From: Gemmatimonadaceae bacterium
GTDB taxonomy: Bacteria > Latescibacterota > UBA2968 > UBA8231
Length of the DNA stretch: 64,000 bases
Assembly (NCBI GenBank): GCA_026706075.1
Contig: JAPOZM010000109.1
Coordinates: 1 to 64,000 of the forward strand
Reading direction: 5' to 3'
Both the position numbers and the translations under genes were made by a program. How positions within the stretch are numbered: the first letter of the stretch is position 1; every line of letters starts with the position of its first letter. Positions 51,601 through 58,404 of this stretch are shown here, piece by piece. The notes beneath the pieces are model-generated. The model was not told where the DNA came from, searched no databases, and was given only the letters and a program-made list of their open reading frames with translations.

Positions 51601-51977
51601 CTCACCGCCTCCTCCAGGTACTCGTTGGCCCTCTTGAAGCGCTGCTCCTGCTGGCGCTCGTTGGCCGTGGCCTCGGCGGCCTGGAACTCCTCCTCGAACA
51701 TCTTGAAGTAGGAGTTGCCCACCTGGTAGATGGCCGCGTCCTTGACCGTGGCCTCCACGTCGCCCACGACGACGACGATGGCGGCGTCGTCGAGGAGGAG
51801 GCTGCGGACGCCGCCCACGTCGCTGTACTTCTCGATCGCCTGGTCGTAGGCCCCCTCCGAGTAGAAGCTCTGGCCCGCCTGGAAGGTGGAGAGCATGTAG
51901 TCCTCGGTGGGCACGTCCCGGGCGAGGAGGGAAATGCCCAGGGTGACGCCGACGATCGACAGTCCGATCAAGCTCAT
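48696..51977 (-). CDS. Large periplasmic TPR protein (about 1100 aa)
   Basis: A 1093-aa protein with GGAGGAGG before ATG 51977, also overlapping the previous stop as ATGA. A short hydrophobic N-terminus (LIGLSIVGVTLGISLLA) is followed by tetratricopeptide repeats across nearly the whole length (ALYNIGWSWYELGDHARSID, AMYNLAWAHYEAKDEEAFIA and many others), in the style of BamD/YbgF-type periplasmic TPRs. It probably forms a long superhelical scaffold binding other members of the ExbBD operon. Confidence 0.88.
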   Translation of the reverse strand: MSLIGLSIVGVTLGISLLARDVPTEDYMLSTFQAGQSFYSEGAYDQAIEKYSDVGGVRSLLLDDAAIVVVVGDVEATVKDAAIYQVGNSYFKMFEEEFQAAEATANERQQEQRFKRANEYLEEAVSHFSRVEKQSGSEELRVLAMSRIMTSWYTARRYQEVIRVGREFVDRYPDSAYLVEALYNIGWSWYELGDHARSIDAFTELTERFESGFHVSRALFQIGECWYDQGRYAEAIPWYQRLVDRADILELTEQEIQRMQFEKVAGLVDETEYELTAKAQIRIGDSYSRLGEFEQAEASYRVVISVFARERRLVERAYQSLADMHFENRRLEPCVAVYREAIDNIPNRIFKARMQFQLAKRYAEASREWGEDLFDDAVREYNVYLKGYAEVAQQAGFTPGNAWFEIGQARYAEAEGLAQAGEESREAYGRALEAYSAILDQYSDPSFLTAARFNAALCKQRMGGEAELAEAVAAFRGIIAEDPAGTYARSSRFQLARMYFGREEFDRSAGVYAEIIAEARDSTHLDIARFELGLVLQKGGDLEGAVEEFLAVRRSAPQFSLSRLEAGRAYVSLERYDSALGVLSAGMEAAGNDGERAQYHYLAGKAWAGRQDYEPAVEAFTRTIALTADPALVEIARYDRGTGYSRLERYAEAEKDLRVLVDSGNERIRGPAQKMLGLAYLRLDRQQEALASYGRLAETSADATERAEYMVLMLELFFELEQFDMAIATGRQILDQEFEDSLEHKEYWIDELVYYLIGESQYRSGQADAAMATYAEGLRRFPSSWYSPDMAYGLGTLYFEGDRLDDATRTLADFVKRFPRSPNALYGQYYLGYAHFNLREWDQSLEAFRGLVDRFPNAEVAAEALMRSAESAFNLGRFDEVAALYGRLLESYPESPFSDDAMYNLAWAHYEAKDEEAFIAGLERLLSTYPGSEFVADARFTLGDYYFNKEEYERAQSEYRIVLAEHGGSAIAREVPEVLRKVREIIAYNEYERAMAVFSEGLSLDKEARGDEAVRKFEEAAPLFTALMEKYPGTEVEVGALSNLGICYEFLRRWQEAVQAYDKVIALYEQEKASQEAFQFAKGHRDWIVTSRL

Positions 51978-53218
51978 CTGCGGTCCTCCTCCCGGGAACG
52001 CGCCTCGATCACCGACTCGAGGGCCTGCCGGGCTTCCTCGAAGCCGGGACGGATGGCCAGGGCCTTCCGGTACTCCTCGATGGCCCGGTCGTACTTACCG
52101 TACTTCTCGTGCACCTGGCCCAGCTTCCAGCGGGAGTTGGCGTCGCCGGGCATGTACAGCAGAATGCGGCTGACGTTCTCCCTCTCCTTTTGGTACTCGC
52201 TCATCTGGCGGAACAGCTCCATCTCCCGCCGCCCTTCGGCGGTCCGGCCCTGCCTCATGTAGAGACGGCCCAGGTTGTAGCGCGCGTCGGCGTACTCCGG
52301 ATCGATCTCGATGGCCTTCGACAACCCGGCTTCGGCCTCCTCGTACCGGCCCTGCGCCGCCAGCAGCCGGCCCATTCGGTAGTGGGCCTCCCTGTGGGAC
52401 GGCCTGATGGAAATCGCCTCCCGGTACTTCTCCATCGCCTCGGTCTCGCGCTGCAGCCCCTCGTGGACGACGCCGAGGTGGTAGTGGATGGCGGCCACCC
52501 CGGGCTCGTGCTCCAGGGCCGCGCGGAAGCAGTCGGCCGCCTCCTCGTAGCGCCCCTCCTCCTCGTGGGCCAGACCGAGGTTGTACCAGGCCCGGCCCTG
52601 GCGGGGGTTCAGCTCGATCGAGCGCTTCAGCTCCCGCACCGCCTGCGAGGACCGGCCCAGGGCGATGCAGGCCAGGGCCATGTTGTTGTGGGCCTGGTAG
52701 AGCCCGCGGCGCAGCTGCAACGCCTTGCCGTACTCCTGCACCGCCTCGGCGTAGCGCCCGACCTGGGAGTAGAAGGCGCCCAGGTTGAAGTAGGTCACGG
52801 CGGAGTTCGGATCGATGGCGAGGGCCTTCCTGTAGACCGCCTCGGCCTGCGCGACACGGCCGCTCTCGGAGTAGACGATGGCCAGGTTGTTGTAGGTCTC
52901 CGCCACGGTGGAATCGATGGACAGGGCCTGTTGCAGGAGCGCCTCGGCCCGCGGGGACTCTCCCGAGGCCCGGTAGGCCATGCCCAGGCCGTTGTAGGCG
53001 GGCACGAAACCGGCGTCGCGGTCGAGGGCCTTCTGGTAGACCTCGATGGCGGCGGCCGTCTCCCCCGCGCCCAGGCGGGCGTTGCCCTCCTCGAAGAGGG
53101 CCTGGGCCTCGGCGCGGCTCCGCCGGGGCTCGGCGACGCCGAAGTGGTAGTACAGACCCCCTCCGAGGACGGCGGCCACGGCCGCGCCGCCCCACTTGAG
53201 CCAGAGGACGCGCTTCAT
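51974..53218 (-). CDS. Membrane-anchored TPR protein
   Basis: A 414-aa protein. ATG 53218 overlaps the DUF4340 stop (ATGA). One N-terminal membrane helix (about 8-26) is followed by about nine canonical TPRs (AYNGLGMAYRASGESPRAEA, ADARYNLGRLYMRQGRTAEG). The topology places the repeats in the periplasm. Together with the 1093-aa TPR protein it gives the operon two scaffolds of very different length. Confidence 0.9.
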   Translation of the reverse strand: MKRVLWLKWGGAAVAAVLGGGLYYHFGVAEPRRSRAEAQALFEEGNARLGAGETAAAIEVYQKALDRDAGFVPAYNGLGMAYRASGESPRAEALLQQALSIDSTVAETYNNLAIVYSESGRVAQAEAVYRKALAIDPNSAVTYFNLGAFYSQVGRYAEAVQEYGKALQLRRGLYQAHNNMALACIALGRSSQAVRELKRSIELNPRQGRAWYNLGLAHEEEGRYEEAADCFRAALEHEPGVAAIHYHLGVVHEGLQRETEAMEKYREAISIRPSHREAHYRMGRLLAAQGRYEEAEAGLSKAIEIDPEYADARYNLGRLYMRQGRTAEGRREMELFRQMSEYQKERENVSRILLYMPGDANSRWKLGQVHEKYGKYDRAIEEYRKALAIRPGFEEARQALESVIEARSREEDRR

Positions 53219-54558
53219 CCGCCACCGCTCGTGCCCTGCTCCTTGAAGATCCGGTCCACGCCCAGTCTCTCGGCCACCTCCCTGTCGACGAGGCAGGCGA
53301 GGTCGTTGGCGCTTCCCCTGGCGTAGACCATCTCTCCCTCTGCCGCGCCGAGGGCCAGGTCCCCCACGAGCTGCTCCTCGGCCCACACCCGGATCCGGGC
53401 CCGCGGCGGATCGAGGCCGTACGAGCCGCCGTCCGCCTGGGCGGAGACGAAGCCCTCGGCCCGCAGCTCCTCCATGTTGTAGAGGATGGCGTCGAGCTCG
53501 ATGCCGTTGACGGGCCGCTGCTGGGGGACGGCCAGCCACGCCATGCCCTCGCGCACGCAGAGGACGGTCCGGCCCGGGTAGGCGAACTCGACCCGGTCCA
53601 CCTCCTTCCTCTCGAAGGCGAGGAGATGCTTGAACCTCAGGCCGGAGGCGGCTTCGTCGAGGCGGTCCACCAGGACCGAATCGACGGTGAAGACCGAGGC
53701 CCGGGACAGGCTCCTGGCGTAGTAGCCGCTCTCGGCGCCGCCGCCGATCCACAGCGTATGGGCAGCGCCGTCGGCCGTCGTCACCTCGACTCGCAGACGC
53801 GGCGGATCGAGGCCGTAGTCGCCGAGGCTCGCCGGAGTGTCGTCGACGAACTCCTTCACCGGCGCACTCAGCTTGGTGAGGATGTTCCGGATCTCCTCCT
53901 CGTCGCCCCTCGTCTCCAGGGGGCTCTTCATCTGCCAGCCGTCCTCCTGCCTCGCCACCTCGATAGTACCCCCCGGGCCCTGGATACGCAGGTCCCTGGC
54001 ATGACCCCGCTCGAACTTCAGGGCCCGCTTCTCCCGCAGCTGAGCCAGCCCGCGGTCGACGCCGGTTCGCCGGTAGAGCTCGACCATGCCGACGCGGTCC
54101 TCGGAGGCCTTCTTGACATAGACGTACACGCCCATGGGGCTGTCCCCGAAAAGGACGGTGTCGAGGACGCTCCCCCGGACCCGAAGGGTCACCATGATGT
54201 GGGGAGGATCGAGGCCGTACTCCTCGAGGACGTTGCGGCCGCCCACGTCCTCCAGAAGCAGGTACTTCTGCAGACGGGCCCGCTCCAGGTTGACCAGGAC
54301 CGTCTCCACGGCGCCGCGGCTGGCGTCGACGTCGATCGGCTCGACGATCCTCCACTGGTCTCCCACCTTGCGGCAGACCACCCGCCCCTTGGGGCCGTCG
54401 ACGGTGAGCTCGTCCGCCTCGCTCTTGTCGAAGACCAGCAGCTCCCGGGAGAGGACGTCGGCCTCCTCCGCCGCCTGCTCCGTCCGGTTGGAATAGAGCA
54501 GGGCCCCGAGGACGCAGACGAAGAGAATGCTGATGAGAAGGGCGGTCTTCAGGTTCAT
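53215..54558 (-). CDS. DUF4340 membrane-anchored protein
   Basis: A 447-aa protein with an N-terminal membrane helix (ALLISILFVCVLGALLY) and repeated DUF4340 units (VLEEYGLDPPHIMVTLRVRG, SLGDYGLDPPRLRVEV, SYGLDPPRARIRV). Each unit carries the YGLDPP signature, and the protein has three copies. DUF4340 is often found with ABC-type or gliding-motility genes. Here it sits between ExbD and TPR genes, only 4 bp after an ExbD stop. A periplasmic structural role is inferred. Confidence 0.88.
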   Translation of the reverse strand: MNLKTALLISILFVCVLGALLYSNRTEQAAEEADVLSRELLVFDKSEADELTVDGPKGRVVCRKVGDQWRIVEPIDVDASRGAVETVLVNLERARLQKYLLLEDVGGRNVLEEYGLDPPHIMVTLRVRGSVLDTVLFGDSPMGVYVYVKKASEDRVGMVELYRRTGVDRGLAQLREKRALKFERGHARDLRIQGPGGTIEVARQEDGWQMKSPLETRGDEEEIRNILTKLSAPVKEFVDDTPASLGDYGLDPPRLRVEVTTADGAAHTLWIGGGAESGYYARSLSRASVFTVDSVLVDRLDEAASGLRFKHLLAFERKEVDRVEFAYPGRTVLCVREGMAWLAVPQQRPVNGIELDAILYNMEELRAEGFVSAQADGGSYGLDPPRARIRVWAEEQLVGDLALGAAEGEMVYARGSANDLACLVDREVAERLGVDRIFKEQGTSGGG

Positions 54559-54562
54559 GGGG

Positions 54563-54973
54563 TCAGAGCTCGACCTTCTCGTCCTCGGTGGCCAGCACCA
54601 CCTTCTCGATGCGCAGGCGCTTGGCCACCTCGATCAGGTCGAGGAGGTGCTTGTGCCTGGTCTCCCTGTCGGTGCGCACGATCAGGGTCAGGCTCCTGGT
54701 CCCCTGCTTGTGCCGCAGCAGCACCTGCTCCAGGTCGGAAGGGCTCACCAACTCGCGGTTGATCTCCATGCGCCCGTCGGCGGTGATCGAGCTCACCAGC
54801 TTCTTCTCCTGCACCCGCTGCGCCTGCTGCGCCTCGGGCAGCTCCAGCTGCAGGCTGTAGGGCTGCTTGAAGACGGTGGTGACCATGAAGAAGATCAACA
54901 GCAGGAATACGCAGTCGATCATCGGCGTCAGGTTGAAATCGGGCTCGCGCTCGGTCTTCCGCTGCCTGGCCAT
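54563..54973 (-). CDS. ExbD/TolR-type energy-coupling protein (second copy)
   Basis: A 136-aa protein. A single N-terminal helix follows FNLTPMIDCVFLLLIFFMVT, which contains the conserved membrane Asp (MIDCVFLLL) that carries protons in ExbD/TolR. The periplasmic domain ends LRIEKVVLATEDEKVEL. It starts 3 bp after the other ExbD gene. Two ExbD paralogues beside one ExbB suggest a mixed ExbD dimer. Confidence 0.93.
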   Translation of the reverse strand: MARQRKTEREPDFNLTPMIDCVFLLLIFFMVTTVFKQPYSLQLELPEAQQAQRVQEKKLVSSITADGRMEINRELVSPSDLEQVLLRHKQGTRSLTLIVRTDRETRHKHLLDLIEVAKRLRIEKVVLATEDEKVEL

Positions 54974-54976
54974 GCC

Positions 54977-55393
54977 CTACTCCTCCTCCACCCTCACGAG
55001 GGCGATCCCCTTCACCCCGACCCCCTTGGCCGTGTCCACCACGTAGACCACGTGCTTCTGGGCGCACTCCTCGTCGGCCTGGACGATGATGTTCTCGTTA
55101 TTGGCCTCTTCCATGGCCGTGGTCAGGCGGGCGCCCAGGTCGGCGGCGGCCACGGACTCTCCCCCGATCTCGATCTGCCCTTCCTCGCTGAGCACGACGT
55201 TGATGTCCTTCTTCTGCTCCTCCTCCGCCTCGCTCGGGGCCGGCAGGTCGACGTCGAGCCCCTTGGTGTGGAGGAAGACGGTGGTGACCATGAAGAAGAT
55301 CAGCAGCAGGAATACGCAGTCGATCAGGGGGGTCATGTCGGGCTCCCCCTCCTCGGCGACGCTGCGGATGTGCTCCACGCGGTGTCTGGCCAT
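54977..55393 (-). CDS. ExbD/TolR-type energy-coupling protein (first copy)
   Basis: A 138-aa protein with the same MTPLIDCVFLLLIFFMVTTV helix carrying the proton-path Asp, and a periplasmic domain with an acidic segment (PSEAEEEQKKDINVVLSEEG). It lies 18 bp after the ExbB/TolQ gene and 3 bp before the second copy. With ExbB it should convert the proton gradient into movement of a partner across the periplasm. Confidence 0.93.
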   Translation of the reverse strand: MARHRVEHIRSVAEEGEPDMTPLIDCVFLLLIFFMVTTVFLHTKGLDVDLPAPSEAEEEQKKDINVVLSEEGQIEIGGESVAAADLGARLTTAMEEANNENIIVQADEECAQKHVVYVVDTAKGVGVKGIALVRVEEE

Positions 55394-55411
55394 GCGGTGC
55401 TCCGCCAGCCC

Positions 55412-56140
55412 CTAGGCCGGCGGCCTCGAGAGGAGGAGGGTGTTGGCGAAGGCGTGGCCGTAGACCTCGACCCGCTCCAGGGCCTTGTCGGCGCGGCGCG
55501 ACAGGTAGCGGTAGGCGACGATCGTCGGGATGGCGATGATCAGCCCCGAGGCGGTCGTCACCAAGGCCTGGGAGATGCCCCCGGCTACCACCCTGGGGTC
55601 ACCGGCGCCGGCCACGGCGATCGACTCGAAGGCGATGATCATGCCCATGATCGTGCCAAGCAGTCCCAGGAGGGGGCTGATGTTTCCGATGGTGTACAGG
55701 GTGGGGAGGTTCCGGGCCAGGTAGGTGCGGGCCGCGGCCTCCGTCTCGATCACCAGCTCGCCCTTCATGTCGGTCTGCTCTCTCTGCATGACCATGAAGC
55801 GGCCCACCTCGCCTCCCCCCGCCGACTCGGCGAGACGGACGATCTCCCGGTTCGTCTCCTGGAACTCCCGCTGCTCGATGAGCAGGGTGTCGTGGCGCTT
55901 GAGCAGCGACGAGAAGATGTAATTGAGCACGCCCTTGCCCTGGTTGCACTCCTCCACCACCGCCTCGCGGCCCCCGTTGAGGAGGGACGCCTCGAGCCGG
56001 TCCAGCTCCTCCTTGGCGCGGCCGGGAGCCGGGATGTGGCCGAGGACCCAGAGCCGCTCGATGGTGTAGGCCACGGCCAGGATGGCGCAGATGGTCAGAG
56101 GCACCATCAGGGGGCCGCCGCTCTTTACGATCTCCCACAT
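55412..56140 (-). CDS. MotA/TolQ/ExbB proton-channel protein
   Basis: A 242-aa protein with AAGGAG before ATG 56140. Three membrane helices are visible: near the N-terminus (GGPLMVPLTICAILAVAYTI) and two in the C-terminal half around GNISPLLGLLGTIMGMIIAF and ALVTTASGLIIAIPTIVAYR. These two carry the conserved family motifs GLLGTVxGM and ALxTTxxGL. It forms the stator channel with the ExbD proteins that follow. Confidence 0.95.
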   Translation of the reverse strand: MWEIVKSGGPLMVPLTICAILAVAYTIERLWVLGHIPAPGRAKEELDRLEASLLNGGREAVVEECNQGKGVLNYIFSSLLKRHDTLLIEQREFQETNREIVRLAESAGGGEVGRFMVMQREQTDMKGELVIETEAAARTYLARNLPTLYTIGNISPLLGLLGTIMGMIIAFESIAVAGAGDPRVVAGGISQALVTTASGLIIAIPTIVAYRYLSRRADKALERVEVYGHAFANTLLLSRPPA

Positions 56141-56168
56141 CTCCGGTCGCTCCTTGCCTTCCTGCCGC

Positions 56169-57422
56169 CTACTCGGTGAGCTGCGTGTAAAAGTCGATCT
56201 GCTGCTGCGCGATCGAGCCCTCCTGGGTGAGGGCGAAGACCACGAGGTTCACGCCCATCCTCAGCTGGGGCTCGTTCTCGAACTCGTCCTGCCAGATGCT
56301 CCCGTACCCCATGTCGGAGTAGACCGCCACGAGGCGTCCGTCGATGAAGACCCCCTCGAGGAACTGCACCTCGTCCGGCTGGTAGTAAACGTCGGTCGCC
56401 TCGGCGGAGTTCAAGTAGAAGATGTCGGGATTGCCCCGGACGCTGAGGTACTCGCCCCCCACCGGGGGCCCGTCGAGGTCGAAGAAACTGTTGAAGATGG
56501 GATGGCTGTTGGGAATCCTCTGGAGATTGCCGTCCCGCCCGAGAGCCTGGCCGAACATCGACCGCAGGGAGGCTTCCGCGGGGCCGAAGTTGAGATCCGG
56601 CCGGTCGTTGTCGGCGAAGACGAAGCCGCCGCTTCGCATGTAGCGCCCCAGGCTCTCGATCTCCTTGTCCGTCAGCTCGAAGCCGTCCTTGTCGGTGATG
56701 TAGACGAAGGGCGTCTTGAACAGCTCCGGCGAGTCGAGGAACATGTGGTCGGCCACCTTGGCCTGGATCCCCGTGTAGGCGTTGATGCCGTCGGCGAGGC
56801 GGGAGACCGAGCGCGGCGCGTCGGGCTGCAGGTCGTTGCCCCAGGCCAGGGCGAGGTAGACGAAGCCGCGGATGTTCCTGCGGTCCGTCGGATCCTGGAT
56901 CACCATGCCCCGGTACTTGCCGGTGTCGAGGGCGTTGAGGTCCAGAAATTCCTCCTGCATGCTGATGCGCTTCTCGGGGTCCTTCGAGCTGCGGATCTCG
57001 ACGGAGGCGATCTCGGGGGTGACGGTGCCGGTGCCGACGCTGGCGCCGGCGTCGATCTGGTGGGCGAAGACGGCCACGTTGCCCAGGGCATCGGCGCGGC
57101 GGATCTCCCTCGGGGGGGTATGGGCGAGCTTCGGCTTGGAGGCGACGACGCGCCTCGTCATGACGCGCTTCTGCACCTGAGCCTTGCGCATGCGGAAGGA
57201 CTTCTTGGCCAGGGGCTTGCGGATGATGAACTCCATCGCCAGGGGCTTGGCTGCCGGCTTCTCCCGCTTGACGGCGACGAAATAGCCCAGGACCGAGGCG
57301 GCCATGGTCGCCGCCAGGGCATAGGAGACCCAGGCGACCCGGCGGTTCTCCCGGTGGAGCCGCCTGAGGTTCAGAGCGTCGGACGGGGCTCCGAAGCGGC
57401 CGCGAGTCATTTCAGGCATCAT
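56169..57422 (-). CDS. TonB-like N-terminus fused to DUF4159
   Basis: A 417-aa protein starting at ATG 57422, overlapping the previous stop (ATGA). A cytoplasmic segment of about 30 residues precedes one helix (ALAATMAASVLGYFVAV), then a Lys/Arg-rich stretch (EKPAAKPLAMEFIIRKPLA), as in TonB proteins. The C-terminal 220 residues are a DUF4159 domain (GGFVFADNDRPDLNFGP, VYSDMGYGSIWQDEFENEPQ). TonB normally sits with ExbB-ExbD, which is where this gene lies. DUF4159 may replace the TonB C-terminal domain as the part that contacts outer-membrane partners. Confidence 0.75.
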   Translation of the reverse strand: MMPEMTRGRFGAPSDALNLRRLHRENRRVAWVSYALAATMAASVLGYFVAVKREKPAAKPLAMEFIIRKPLAKKSFRMRKAQVQKRVMTRRVVASKPKLAHTPPREIRRADALGNVAVFAHQIDAGASVGTGTVTPEIASVEIRSSKDPEKRISMQEEFLDLNALDTGKYRGMVIQDPTDRRNIRGFVYLALAWGNDLQPDAPRSVSRLADGINAYTGIQAKVADHMFLDSPELFKTPFVYITDKDGFELTDKEIESLGRYMRSGGFVFADNDRPDLNFGPAEASLRSMFGQALGRDGNLQRIPNSHPIFNSFFDLDGPPVGGEYLSVRGNPDIFYLNSAEATDVYYQPDEVQFLEGVFIDGRLVAVYSDMGYGSIWQDEFENEPQLRMGVNLVVFALTQEGSIAQQQIDFYTQLTE

Positions 57423-57796
57423 GGGACGAAGAGGGTGTCAACGTTGGATCCTTGGCCCACGAACGCGGTATGATCCACCGCCTGCACCTGGAATGTGTAG
57501 AAGGAATCGGTCCAGGCGAACTCGGCCAGCACGAAGGCCGTGCTGTCTCCGGGAGCGGTGTACTGCCACTCGGCGCCGGTAGTGCTTCCCGACAGGGTCA
57601 CGATGTAGTAGAGGACCTCACCGGGGGCCTCCATGTTCCACTCCAGGACCACCTGGTCGCCTTCGAACCTCGCCTCCAGGCCGGACGGGATCTCTACCCG
57701 GCCGTCGTGGAACCTGGATGGAAGGCTGTGCTCCTTGCTGCACGCCGAGAAACAGACGATCAGAATGGCCGGCAACGACCAGAGAGCCTTGCTCAT
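57419..57796 (-). CDS. Small lipoprotein with one fibronectin III-like domain
   Basis: A 125-aa protein with GGAGG before ATG 57796, a lipobox CFSAC (Cys19), and one FN3-like domain (LEARFEGDQVVLEWNMEAPG, TFQVQAVDHTAFVG). Its stop overlaps the TonB/DUF4159 start. It probably sits at the outer membrane and contacts the TonB-like protein. Confidence 0.8.
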   Translation of the reverse strand: MSKALWSLPAILIVCFSACSKEHSLPSRFHDGRVEIPSGLEARFEGDQVVLEWNMEAPGEVLYYIVTLSGSTTGAEWQYTAPGDSTAFVLAEFAWTDSFYTFQVQAVDHTAFVGQGSNVDTLFVP

Positions 57797-57814
57797 GCTC
57801 TGCCTCCGAGAGGT

Positions 57815-58357
57815 TTAGAAGCTTCCCGTCACCATCAACCGGGCGGGATCCTCTCCCAGGGCCGGCACGGCGCGCAGGCCCCAGGACTTGTCCGATCCCG
57901 CCTCTGGCGGGTTGAGGAGAAGAATGTCCACCAGGTTGTAGACATAGATGCCCACGGCGGCGGCCGTGTAGGTGCGCCGAATGTTGTGAAGGTTGTCCAG
58001 GTCGTCCGCCTCGGCGCTCACCTCCTGCCAGCGCTGCTCCGCCAGGTCGTGCCGGCTGTTGCCCGCCGCCATCTGCTCGTACTCCGACTTCAGCCGCGCG
58101 AAGTTGTCGAGGCGGGTGCTGTAGTTCTCGTTGGCGGTCAGGGCCGTGGCCAGGGAGCCGATTTCGGCGACCAGCAGGATCGTCCCCGTCACCTTGCGCC
58201 CGGAGGAGAGCTGCCCCAGCCCCGGGAAGAGGGCCGACAGGATCACGGCTTCCCTGCGGTTGGCGGTCTTCCGCGTGGCGAAGATGTCCTCCTCGGCGAA
58301 AGCGCTGCAGGGCAGGAGAAGCCCGGAGAGGGCGAGGGTCAGGATGAGGTTCCTCAT
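57815..58357 (-). CDS. DUF5683-like membrane protein
   Basis: A 180-aa protein. ATG 58357 opens a clean signal peptide (ILTLALSGLLLPCSAFAEED); an upstream ATG at 58408 overlaps the previous stop and would add 17 residues. The domain has the DUF5683 pattern AVILSALFPGLGQLSSGRKV (residues about 35-54), with two further hydrophobic segments and an ending NLVDILLLNPPEA. DUF5683 is common in FCB bacteria, and its function is unknown. Confidence 0.75.
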   Translation of the reverse strand: MRNLILTLALSGLLLPCSAFAEEDIFATRKTANRREAVILSALFPGLGQLSSGRKVTGTILLVAEIGSLATALTANENYSTRLDNFARLKSEYEQMAAGNSRHDLAEQRWQEVSAEADDLDNLHNIRRTYTAAAVGIYVYNLVDILLLNPPEAGSDKSWGLRAVPALGEDPARLMVTGSF

Positions 58358-58404
58358 TGCGGTCCGACCTCGTGGTGAATCGGGTTGCGTGGGTGCGGCC
58401 AGCG

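Noticed and set aside
49473..52262. Long + strand open frame across the TPR genes
   Set aside because: Antisense shadow of two clear TPR proteins; low-complexity Leu/Val/Glu composition.
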